Of a DNA stretch of 64,000 bases, positions 46,007 to 52,004 are shown piece after piece. A program made the translations under genes and the position numbers. Where the stretch lies: the IMG/VR virus record IMGVR_UViG_3300027969_000050, positions 1-64,000 of that record; one strand, 5' to 3'. The notes under the pieces were generated by a model that had not been told where the DNA came from, searched no databases, and saw only the letters and a program-made list of their open reading frames with translations. Each line of letters opens with the position of its first letter. The first letter of the stretch is position 1. The DNA is from a virus.

Positions 46007-46191
46007 TTTGCTTTCCTCCAAAGACCTACGACTTGACGAGCGGTTACTGAGTAGTGAGTAAACCTAGGATCCATCGGCTGGATAGAGAGGGAACTCTCCC
46101 CCTCTTTCTTTTCCGTCACCGTAGCGAAGAAAATTCTCCCCTTGATGTCGCACTTGACGATATCTCCAGATTTGACTCTCGATAGTTGCAT
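46003..46191 (-). CDS. Small SH3-like protein
   Basis: 62 aa. MQLSRVKSGDIVKCDIKGRI, FFATVTEK, and SVTARQVVGLWRK make an SH3-like barrel with a basic C-terminal helix, as found in many small actinophage proteins of unknown function. First gene of the operon 46191-45558. Its ATG lies six bases after TAGTTT (46198-46203 on the minus strand), a start-proximal -10 without TG extension. Confidence 0.66.
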   Translation of the reverse strand: MQLSRVKSGDIVKCDIKGRIFFATVTEKKEGESSLSIQPMDPRFTHYSVTARQVVGLWRKAK

Positions 46192-46197
46192 TCGACG

Positions 46198-46203
46198 AAA
46201 CTA
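46198..46203 (-). promoter_or_regulatory. Start-proximal -10 element
   Basis: On the minus strand TAGTTT, then six bases, then ATG at 46191. It fits TANNNT and the spacing of the other leaderless promoters, but lacks the extended TG, so it is the weakest of the set. Confidence 0.45.
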
Positions 46204-46230
46204 CTGAATGGCCAATCGATTAGCAACCCG

Positions 46231-46316
46231 TCTAAACGGATGGTTTTACTTTCAAACGGACTGGTCAATCTGGGTTGCATGTCGCCATCACATTGTTATA
46301 CCGGTATCCAAACGGA
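46231..46316 (+). repeat. Iterated TCCAAACGGA element in a divergent intergenic region
   Basis: Three near-identical decamers, TCTAAACGGA (46231-46240), TTCAAACGGA (46251-46260) and TCCAAACGGA (46307-46316), lie between the divergent genes starting at 46191 (minus) and 46326 (plus). The first two are 20 bp apart, about two helical turns. Related copies occur at 44780-44789 (minus strand, exact) and 49414-49423 (TCCAAAAGGA). A 30-base stretch starting at 46226 matches the one at 49409 in 26 of 30 positions. This looks like an operator set. Confidence 0.55.
46275..46302 (+). promoter_or_regulatory. Promoter for the holin-like gene
   Basis: TTGCAT (46275-46280), 16-base spacer, then TGtTATACC with -10 at 46297-46302. 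Downstream are the third TCCAAACGGA copy and AAAGG directly before the start codon, so this is a leadered mRNA whose 5' region contains a putative operator. Confidence 0.55.
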
Positions 46317-46325
46317 TAAAGGATG

Positions 46326-46637
46326 ATGGCGGCCCCAGAACCACTAGAAATAATTTTAAAACACATCGAGCAGCTCCGAGAGGATGTTCGTGAAGGCTTT
46401 GAACGGATTGACGGTCGGCTTACCAAGCTTGAAGAACGAGTAGGCCGAACTGAAAAATGGCAAGCCGAAAAAGACGCCGTTGAGAAGGCCTTAGATGATC
46501 AGTCAGACGAGAGAAACGCAAACGCGCATATTACTTTAAACAGCCGTCAAGTAGTGATTGCAACGATAGGCGGAGTGCTTGCCCTCGCAATGGTAATCAT
46601 TAGCGTATTACAAGTCTTTAACGTCATCGGTACTTAG
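46326..46637 (+). CDS. Coiled-coil protein with C-terminal membrane span (XhlA/holin-like)
   Basis: 103 aa. A long coiled coil (LEIILKHIEQLREDVREGFE, RIDGRLTKLEERVGRTEKW) is followed by one membrane helix QVVIATIGGVLALAMVIISV near the C terminus. This is the layout of XhlA-type holin partners. ATG 46326 or the adjacent 46323 may be used. It is convergent with the helicase gene and overlaps its 3' end by 30 bases. No endolysin sits next to it, so a lysis role is tentative. Confidence 0.68.
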   Translation: MAAPEPLEIILKHIEQLREDVREGFERIDGRLTKLEERVGRTEKWQAEKDAVEKALDDQSDERNANAHITLNSRQVVIATIGGVLALAMVIISVLQVFNVIGT

Positions 46638-48641
46638 CATTCCGCGCATCAGATCGCGCAGAATACTTGTTTGAGCGGGGTTGTCTCCGCCGTCCATAAT
46701 TGCGCTAGTGACCGTGCGCTTGCTCTCAATCAATTCCACAATGCGCTCGTCGATTGTTCCCTGAGCAATCAGGTACCAAGCCGTAACCGAATCTGACTGA
46801 CCGATACGGTGGCAGCGGTCCTCCGCCTGATCGTGTTCCGCTGGCGTCCAACCAACCTCTAAGAAAGCAACATTTGATGCAGCCGTAAGGGTGATGCCGG
46901 TGTTTGCAGCCTTGAGAGAGCAGACGATAATACGGCAGGACTCGTCATTTTGAAACTTATCAACCTGTTCTTGCTTTTCCTTGGCGTCCATTCCGCCAGA
47001 AATGCTTGCCATGTTGGACTTTGCAAGGCGCTTGTCCTCACGAACGCTTTTGGCAACGTCACGATGATGAACAAAGAGAACCAGCTTCTCCGACTCGATA
47101 AAGTCAGCGGCCCATTCGATAGCGGCCTCAACCTTTCCTCTTGCCGCGATCTGCTTAAGGGTCTGAATTTGGACGAGGACTTCTGCCTGCGACGCCCTTG
47201 CCGCAGCGGTGTTAGCGCGCTGGTCACGGAGCTTTTTCTTTTCTTCCTTGGAGAGACCGGCCTCTTCGGCTTCAATCTCGGCCTTCTGCTCCGCACTCTT
47301 GCGTAGATATCCGATTACGTCGTCTTCTGCGGCTCGGTACTCAGAAAAGTTGTCGATCTCCATTGGGATAATCGCCCGCTGCTTGGCGGGAAGCTCTTTT
47401 AGAACGTCGCTCTTAAGACGCCGAACAAAGCACGAGCCGCGCAGCTTTTCGTTTAGCTCGTCAAGATGGGTGGCTCCGTCCATGTTCCAACCGAAGCGGT
47501 CCTTGTAAGCGCCACAGTAACGAAGAAAGAACTTGAAGCCGCCGAACTCTTTTTCTCGTCCCAGAATCTTTAGCTGCGGAGCAAGTTCTTTTGGTCGATT
47601 GAGGACAGAGGTTCCGGTTAGGTTCAAGACAAGCCCATCGTCCGGAATAAGGTTTGCGATTGCAAGATCGGCCTGAGTCCTTTTAGCCTTCGGGTTCTTG
47701 AGATTGTGGGACTCATCGTTTACGAGAGACTTGGGAGAGAAGGCGATTAGTTCTTCCTTCCAAGAGTCCAAGATGTCGTAGTTGATTACTACAACGTCGC
47801 AGGCGTCTGGGATCCTAAGCGCCTTTTTGCCTGAGAGTACGTCCACGACTCGATTTGGACAGGCGGTCTTCCATGCCCTCTGCCAGCCGTACTTCATGTT
47901 TCCTTGACAGACAATGACTACCGGGAAGGCATCGGCGGCGTGAATTGAAGCAATAGCCTGAAAGGTCTTGCCAAGCCCCTGCTCGTCAGCGATGAATGTG
48001 CGGCGGGTTTTCAAAACGTATTCGACCCCGGCCTTCTGGAATGGATAAAGCTCGACGCCGAAATCCTTGATCTCAAAGTCGGACTCCGCTTCGTCTTGAC
48101 GGGAGAGGATGGTTAGCTCGTCGTGTTTTGCCTCTTCGATGACGGCGCCATCAAGGAGAGTGGAAAGATGAGCGGTCACGTCCTTGCCGACCTTTACGTT
48201 GAACCGAGTGATGAAATTTGCCGTGCCGTCAGCGGCTTTCGGAACTCCGGGTACCGTCCATGTCTTGCTGGTCGGGTTGAAGTTGCGTCCGGGGATGCTC
48301 TTCACTGACTCCAAGCAATTATAGAAGTCATCGGTTCCGGGTTCAAAGCTGATTTCAAAGTCGCCCTGATTGAGCCGAACTTTGATTAGCGGCTCGTCGG
48401 CTACTTTGTCGAGTTCCTTGCTGGCCTCGTCCGTGAGAGAGAAGCCGTGATTCTCAGCGAGAGAACGGACAGGGGCTGCGTTGCCAGCGGATACAGAGGC
48501 GGTCCAGAACTTATTGCTGGGGTTCCACTTGCGCCTCGGAAGAGATTTGATCGAAGCAACGACTTCACTGTCGTATTCGCACTCGATTACGAGATCGGAA
48601 CCGTCAAATGAGATTTTGCGTTCCTTCTGCTTGGTAGCCAT
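46608..48641 (-). CDS. SNF2-family helicase with HARP-like repeats (SMARCAL1-type)
   Basis: 677 aa. N-terminal residues 1-160 hold two short HARP-like repeats (KWNPSNKFWTASV and NFNPTSKTWTVPG). Helicase core: Walker A DEQGLGKT near 220, VINYDILDSW, VNDESHNLKN (DESH in place of DEAH), NLTGTSVLNRP, then LFVHHRDVAKSV, CSLKAANTGITLTAASNV and motif VI DQAEDRCHRIGQ. All motifs are intact, so it should hydrolyse ATP and translocate on DNA. SMARCAL1-like enzymes anneal single strands and remodel forks; the phage protein may restart replication. Leaderless promoter six bases upstream. Confidence 0.9.
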   Translation of the reverse strand: MATKQKERKISFDGSDLVIECEYDSEVVASIKSLPRRKWNPSNKFWTASVSAGNAAPVRSLAENHGFSLTDEASKELDKVADEPLIKVRLNQGDFEISFEPGTDDFYNCLESVKSIPGRNFNPTSKTWTVPGVPKAADGTANFITRFNVKVGKDVTAHLSTLLDGAVIEEAKHDELTILSRQDEAESDFEIKDFGVELYPFQKAGVEYVLKTRRTFIADEQGLGKTFQAIASIHAADAFPVVIVCQGNMKYGWQRAWKTACPNRVVDVLSGKKALRIPDACDVVVINYDILDSWKEELIAFSPKSLVNDESHNLKNPKAKRTQADLAIANLIPDDGLVLNLTGTSVLNRPKELAPQLKILGREKEFGGFKFFLRYCGAYKDRFGWNMDGATHLDELNEKLRGSCFVRRLKSDVLKELPAKQRAIIPMEIDNFSEYRAAEDDVIGYLRKSAEQKAEIEAEEAGLSKEEKKKLRDQRANTAAARASQAEVLVQIQTLKQIAARGKVEAAIEWAADFIESEKLVLFVHHRDVAKSVREDKRLAKSNMASISGGMDAKEKQEQVDKFQNDESCRIIVCSLKAANTGITLTAASNVAFLEVGWTPAEHDQAEDRCHRIGQSDSVTAWYLIAQGTIDERIVELIESKRTVTSAIMDGGDNPAQTSILRDLMRGMLSTDDVKDL

Positions 48642-48647
48642 ACGAAT

Positions 48648-48656
48648 AGTATAGCA
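48648..48656 (-). promoter_or_regulatory. Extended -10 promoter, leaderless start for the helicase gene
   Basis: On the minus strand TGcTATACT, six bases, then ATG at 48641. A TAGACT sits 17 bases upstream of the -10 as a partial -35. No ribosome binding site before the ATG. Confidence 0.7.
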
Positions 48657-48668
48657 GATTTGAAGATT

Positions 48669-49049
48669 CTAGTCTACAGGCTGGCCGAGCGCCGCAGCCG
48701 CGATTTGCTGCGCCTGTGACTTGGTGCAATCGGCGCAGGCCTGCAATGCCTCTACAAACTTAGTGTTATTGGCCTTATACGCCTCTAACTCAATGCTTAG
48801 TTGTTCTACGTCTGATTGACTGACGCTATGGCTAGAGACCTCTAATAGCTTGGTCTGGGAGTCTTTCAGATCTTTACGAAGGGAATCAACCTCCACTTGA
48901 CGCATTGCGCTTGCTTGCTCAGTTGTGCTTCGCGCCGCTGCGACCGCCTCTCGAGCCTCGATTAGAAGGCTCTCAGAAGCCGCTAGTTGGCGCTGGAGAT
49001 CAGAAGTTTTTTGGACGGCATCAAGATACTGCTGACGATAATCAGCCAT
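48669..49049 (-). CDS. Coiled-coil protein
   Basis: 126 aa, nearly all coiled coil: KTSDLQRQLAASESLLIEAR, EVDSLRKDLKDSQTKLLEV, DVEQLSIELEAYKANNTKFV. Two Cys in ACADCTK near the C terminus. Joined to the upstream gene by TAATG. No enzyme motif. It may be structural or bind its upstream neighbour. Confidence 0.66.
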   Translation of the reverse strand: MADYRQQYLDAVQKTSDLQRQLAASESLLIEAREAVAAARSTTEQASAMRQVEVDSLRKDLKDSQTKLLEVSSHSVSQSDVEQLSIELEAYKANNTKFVEALQACADCTKSQAQQIAAAALGQPVD

Positions 49050-49375
49050 TACTGCGCCTTCATTGACGAAACCGCGTCTGCCGTCTTTTGGATGTTCGCA
49101 AGATCCGACGCCGAAGCAACAGATAACTTCGACTCAGACGGGAGCTTGCTGGACTCCTCTACAAGCCGCTCGCCCATTTTCTCTGCCGCCTCTTTATTCA
49201 AAGAGAAGGAGATCTGGCCAAACGGAACCTGAAGCGGGTTTCCGTCACCGGAATCAAGTGGAAGCATTTGCCCAATTGTGAGATTGACCCTGAGACCAGC
49301 CTTGGCTGCTTCCTCGTCCTCCGGAACCGAGAGGCTCATACCCATTACATTAATCTCTGCGTTGAATGCTGTCAT
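49049..49375 (-). CDS. Protein of unknown function, actinophage type
   Basis: 108 aa. Beta-rich first half (FNAEINVMGMSLSVPEDEEA, RVNLTIGQMLPLDSGD, VPFGQISFSLNKEAAEKMGE) and an acidic helical C terminus. Small proteins of this kind recur in actinobacterial phages. Leaderless promoter TGaTAGGAT six bases before the ATG. Confidence 0.65.
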   Translation of the reverse strand: MTAFNAEINVMGMSLSVPEDEEAAKAGLRVNLTIGQMLPLDSGDGNPLQVPFGQISFSLNKEAAEKMGERLVEESSKLPSESKLSVASASDLANIQKTADAVSSMKAQ

Positions 49376-49381
49376 TGCTAA

Positions 49382-49390
49382 ATCCTATCA
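49382..49390 (-). promoter_or_regulatory. Extended -10 promoter, leaderless start
   Basis: On the minus strand TGaTAGGAT followed by six bases and the ATG at 49375. No Shine-Dalgarno is present. The element TCCAAAAGGA lies 24 bases further upstream (49414-49423). Confidence 0.6.
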
Positions 49391-49408
49391 CTTGTCATTG
49401 GTTTGCCT

Positions 49409-49438
49409 ACCCGTCCAAAAGGATGGGTTTACTATCAA
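49409..49438 (+). repeat. Second copy of the 30-base intergenic element
   Basis: ACCCGTCC...GGATGGGT, matching 46226-46255 in 26 of 30 positions. It can also form a stem CCCGTCC/GGATGGG with AAAA loop. It lies directly after the LuxR-type gene (stop at 49435) and upstream of the promoter at 49382, so it could be an operator, a terminator for the regulator gene, or both. Neither strand shows a strong T run, which weakens the terminator reading. Confidence 0.5.
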
Positions 49439-50049
49439 TCGATTAGCCCTTGACGAAGAGCAGCGCTAACCGCCGCCCCCTTGTTATGGACGCCGAGTTT
49501 GGAATAAATATTGCGAAGGTGGAATTTGATTGTGGGTTCAGCGATGTAAATCTCCCCCGATATTTTCTTTGCGGTAAGCCCGTCCGCGACCAAGATCAAG
49601 ATCTCGCGTTCACGCGGGGTCAGCTTGCACGGCCTCCCTGCGTCTCTGAGAGTTCCTACGAGCTGCGAGTGAATCTCCCCTAGAGCGGTCTCACCACGAG
49701 CCACTTGCTTGACCACATCAAAAATGCTTTTTGGGGACCGAGTTGCAAACCCCATCAATCCATTCGCCACAGCCTCAACGAAATCTATCGTGTGGCAGCT
49801 ACAGCAGATTAAGACCGGGGCCGCTTCTGATTCGGCCTCGTGCAGCTTGCGAATTATCTGCGGGCCAGAAAGTCCCGGGAGGCAGGCTCCCAAAATCGCA
49901 ACGGTTGGAGCTTCAATAATAAGCTCTTGAAGGGCCTTGGCTCCGTCCGACGCGGAGCCTAAAACACGGCCCTCAAACAACTGTGACAGGCCGATGATTG
50001 AAATTGGATCGTCAGCTATGTAAACGCTAAACCCCTGCTCTAAGCCCAC
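49435..50049 (-). CDS. LuxR/NarL-type regulator with degenerate receiver domain
   Basis: 204 aa. GTG start at 50049 with GGAGAAA upstream. Residues 1-125 follow a response-regulator receiver (VYIADDPISIIGLSQLFEG), but the phospho-acceptor Asp is replaced: AILGACLPGLSG in place of the usual LLDxxMPG. The conserved Lys is Arg (GFATRSP). Residues 140-204 are a complete LuxR helix-turn-helix (LTPREREILILVADGLTAKK, TIKFHLRNIYSKLGVHNK). It should bind DNA without phosphorylation. Phage-borne regulators of this kind may control lysis or interfere with host circuits. Confidence 0.86.
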   Translation of the reverse strand: MGLEQGFSVYIADDPISIIGLSQLFEGRVLGSASDGAKALQELIIEAPTVAILGACLPGLSGPQIIRKLHEAESEAAPVLICCSCHTIDFVEAVANGLMGFATRSPKSIFDVVKQVARGETALGEIHSQLVGTLRDAGRPCKLTPREREILILVADGLTAKKISGEIYIAEPTIKFHLRNIYSKLGVHNKGAAVSAALRQGLID

Positions 50050-50078
50050 TTTTTCTCCAATGATGGTGTGTGGGCGGA

Positions 50079-50084
50079 ACTATA
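50079..50084 (-). promoter_or_regulatory. -10 element for the LuxR-type gene
   Basis: On the minus strand TATAGT, 29 bases before the GTG start, with a normal leader and ribosome binding site. The sequence just upstream contains AGACGGATGG (50086-50095 on the plus strand), related to the TCCAAACGGA element, so the promoter may be repressed by the same factor. Confidence 0.5.
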
Positions 50085-50103
50085 CAGACGGATGGGGTCT
50101 AGG

Positions 50104-50595
50104 TCAAGAAAGCGCCGATGCGCCATACGAAGAAGCCGCAAAATGCGTTAATTCTTTAGCGTGGGACTGGGTGAAGCCCTCAAAGGGATCAACCTGAATC
50201 GCCATCGTCGGAACCGACAAGGAACGACGCCTTGCCCATTCAACCCCGTCTTCGTAGATGTGGTCGTCCATCCAAACCAGCGGTCGGTCCTCGTGTTCAT
50301 TGTCCTCTAGGTATCGGTCGATTCCGTAGAGCTTGAAGGTTTGGTGATTGAGATCCATCGAGGCAAAGCTGATGGCGTCAAGAGGTGGGAGATCATGAAG
50401 AGGCCCAACGTCAATGTTGGCCGTCGTTCCTCTCATCGTCGCCCAGACAATCTCGTAGGACTCCATAAGATGCGTCAAGGCATCGCGGGTTCGAGGACTC
50501 CAATACACCTGCATCTCAGGATGCCATGTGTACGAAGGGGCGGGGGCGAACGGGAAAAGAACGCCGTCAACATCAAGCAAAAGTAGTGGTCTCAT
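50104..50595 (-). CDS. HAD-superfamily phosphatase-like protein
   Basis: 163 aa. Motif I LLLDVDGVLFPF (DxD), motif II IVWATMRG (Thr), and the acidic motif IV LVWMDDHIYEDG. This is the full HAD set at compact length, so phosphatase or nucleotidase activity is likely; the Lys of motif III is not clear. Substrate unknown. Leaderless promoter six bases before the ATG. Confidence 0.82.
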   Translation of the reverse strand: MRPLLLLDVDGVLFPFAPAPSYTWHPEMQVYWSPRTRDALTHLMESYEIVWATMRGTTANIDVGPLHDLPPLDAISFASMDLNHQTFKLYGIDRYLEDNEHEDRPLVWMDDHIYEDGVEWARRRSLSVPTMAIQVDPFEGFTQSHAKELTHFAASSYGASALS

Positions 50596-50601
50596 TGCTT
50601 T

Positions 50602-50610
50602 AGTTTATCA
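50602..50610 (-). promoter_or_regulatory. Extended -10 promoter, leaderless start
   Basis: On the minus strand TGaTAAACT, six bases, then the ATG at 50595. It is back-to-back with the plus-strand promoter at 50625-50654. Confidence 0.58.
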
Positions 50611-50624
50611 CATTCGGTAAGAGA

Positions 50625-50654
50625 TTGACACCGCGTATCTTTTCATGCTAGACT
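50625..50654 (+). promoter_or_regulatory. Strong promoter for the basic nucleoid-type protein
   Basis: TTGACA (exact consensus -35), 18-base spacer, TGcTAGACT (-10 at 50649-50654). A second extended -10, TGcTACTCT at 50703-50711, follows closer to the gene. The transcript has a 90-base leader ending in CAGGAG before the ATG, the best ribosome binding site in this region. High expression is expected. Confidence 0.78.
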
Positions 50655-50744
50655 TCTCACATCAGGCAAATGGATTAGCGAATCAGTAAGTTTGAGTTTT
50701 GTTGCTACTCTATTTGCGTCAGGTAATTCAAACAGGAGAATCAC

Positions 50745-51287
50745 ATGTCTAGTCGTACCAAGCAGCGCCCCAAGACCAAGGCCAAGGCCAAGGTAGTAAC
50801 CACACGGAAGCAGAGCATCACCAAACAGTTCCGTGCCAAGGCAATGGCTCGTGCAAAGGTTCTCGCCCCTCAGGTTCATGAGTACCATGAACTGATCGAG
50901 TTCCTCGATATGACGGCTCCGAAAGTGGCGCCGAAGCCAGAAGCAGCAAAGCCAAAGGCAAAGGCCGCGCCTAAGAGCCGTTCGCGTAAGCGCACAGCTA
51001 CCAAGGCAACAGGCAAGCGCCGAGGCGCTCCGCCGCGCAGGGCGACTGAGTTCGCCAATCTGGTAAATGAGAACCCCGGCATGACCGTCCGTGAAGCTTC
51101 AAAAAAGCTTGACGACGTAAATGAGACCTACCTGCACCGCATCGGTAAGGATCTCGTCGGTGACGGAACGCTCCGCAAGGAAGGTTCCGGGTACTACCCA
51201 GCAGGAAACGCAGTGGTCGTCGAAGCCGCTCCGGTAGTAACGGAGACCCCGGCAATGACGCCGGTTGAAACGCCAGAAGCCTTCTAG
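50745..51287 (+). CDS. Highly basic nucleoid-associated-type protein with winged-helix C terminus
   Basis: 180 aa. Residues 1-40 and 60-100 are Lys/Arg/Ala/Pro-rich (TKQRPKTKAKAKVVTTRKQ, KSRSRKRTATKATGKRRG), like histone H1 tails. Residues 102-150 look like a winged helix (ATEFANLVNENPGMTVREAS, TYLHRIGKDLVGDGTLRKEG). A Pro/Thr/Val tail ends the protein. It probably coats or condenses phage or host DNA and is strongly expressed (consensus promoter, strong RBS, strong terminator). Confidence 0.78.
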   Translation: MSSRTKQRPKTKAKAKVVTTRKQSITKQFRAKAMARAKVLAPQVHEYHELIEFLDMTAPKVAPKPEAAKPKAKAAPKSRSRKRTATKATGKRRGAPPRRATEFANLVNENPGMTVREASKKLDDVNETYLHRIGKDLVGDGTLRKEGSGYYPAGNAVVVEAAPVVTETPAMTPVETPEAF

Positions 51288-51310
51288 GCGTTTCTTCCAT
51301 ACGCAGTAAG

Positions 51311-51341
51311 CGGCCCGCCTTTGTGCGGGCCGTTTTATTTT
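51311..51341 (+). terminator. Rho-independent terminator
   Basis: CGGCCCGC / GCGGGCCG, 8-bp GC-rich stem with a 6-base loop, followed by TTTTATTTT. It lies 23 bases past the stop of the basic protein gene. Textbook form. Confidence 0.92.
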
Positions 51342-51368
51342 CTCGTCCAGTTCCAATCCGTAAAGAAT

Positions 51369-51677
51369 GTGATCTGGCAAGACGCAGTTTTCTCGTTTGG
51401 AGCTTTGATATTCGCCGTAGCCTTGCTTCCGGCAATACTCACCAAGCGCTACCCGCCGATCTCAACGTGTGTTGTCACGGCTCTACTTCTCGTGGCATTC
51501 GCAGTTGCCGACGCATCGCTCGGTCTCGTGTTCGCCACCGCTTTTTCACTGCTTGACGCAGCCCTATGGGGCTATATGGGGGCTAAGCAGCTTCGTGGTA
51601 AGAGCGCTCGATCTCTTCCGAATCAAGGCTCGACACATCAAACACCCGACCAAGATGCCTTAGAAGGTCCTCAGTGA
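51369..51677 (+). CDS. Three-span membrane protein of unknown function
   Basis: 102 aa from the GTG at 51369; earlier in-frame starts fall in the terminator. Three hydrophobic segments: VFSFGALIFAVALLPAIL, CVVTALLLVAFAVADASL and ATAFSLLDAALWGYMG. The QDAVFSFGALIFAVALLPAI pattern recurs in small phage membrane proteins. It could be a holin or superinfection protein. The 3' end overlaps the convergent gene 51583-51891 by 95 bases. Confidence 0.66.
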   Translation: MIWQDAVFSFGALIFAVALLPAILTKRYPPISTCVVTALLLVAFAVADASLGLVFATAFSLLDAALWGYMGAKQLRGKSARSLPNQGSTHQTPDQDALEGPQ

Positions 51678-51891
51678 GGTAGGGAGCGTCCCAATCGGTG
51701 CGACGAAGGAAAGTGTCGATGCAGGGGAAGCTAAGCGCAGTCCTCATAGCCATTGCGTAGTTTCCGCCTATAACTCCAACTGACAGGCGGTCGTGTCTGA
51801 CTTTGGCGTACAGAGACCGTGAGTCCTCTAGTTCGCCCTCCCATTGGCAGATGTGCCACTCGGACACCTTACGAAGGGCGATTATCTTCAT
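51583..51891 (-). CDS. Protein of unknown function
   Basis: 102 aa from the ATG at 51891, which has GGGGAAAG upstream. Seen: KVSEWHICQWEGELEDSRSL, DRLSVGVIGGNYAMAMRTAL and DWDAPYLTEDLLRHLGRVFD. No family recognised. Last gene of the minus-strand run 54795 to 51583; overlaps a plus-strand membrane protein gene at its 3' end. Confidence 0.6.
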   Translation of the reverse strand: MKIIALRKVSEWHICQWEGELEDSRSLYAKVRHDRLSVGVIGGNYAMAMRTALSFPCIDTFLRRTDWDAPYLTEDLLRHLGRVFDVSSLDSEEIERSYHEAA

Positions 51892-51994
51892 TGTGCTTTC
51901 CCCACAGAGCATCAAACATTGCAGCGAAGATAGGGTACAAGAAAGCCGCTGTCAAATCTCCAGCGTGATGAGCGACTGTTCTAATTGGGTTCAC
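51869..51994 (-). CDS. Small hydrophobic protein
   Basis: 41 aa from a GTG at 51994, eleven bases after the stop of the ParB-like gene, with GGTAGAG upstream. Central segment LTAAFLYPIFAAMFDALWG is amphipathic to hydrophobic. It overlaps the start of the gene at 51891 by 23 bases. Too short for certainty, but spacing and hydrophobicity support a coupled small gene. Confidence 0.42.
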   Translation of the reverse strand: MNPIRTVAHHAGDLTAAFLYPIFAAMFDALWGKHNEDNRPS

Positions 51995-52004
51995 GTTTAA
52001 ATCT

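Noticed and set aside
46226-46249. Terminator at the CCGT/ACGG hairpin
   Set aside because: The site lies between divergent starts, where a terminator would serve no gene, and there is no adequate T run; operator function is more likely.
51321-51368. Upstream extension of the three-span membrane protein
   Set aside because: The earlier start codon lies within the terminator hairpin, so it would not be transcribed from downstream promoters in a useful form; GTG 51369 is preferred.
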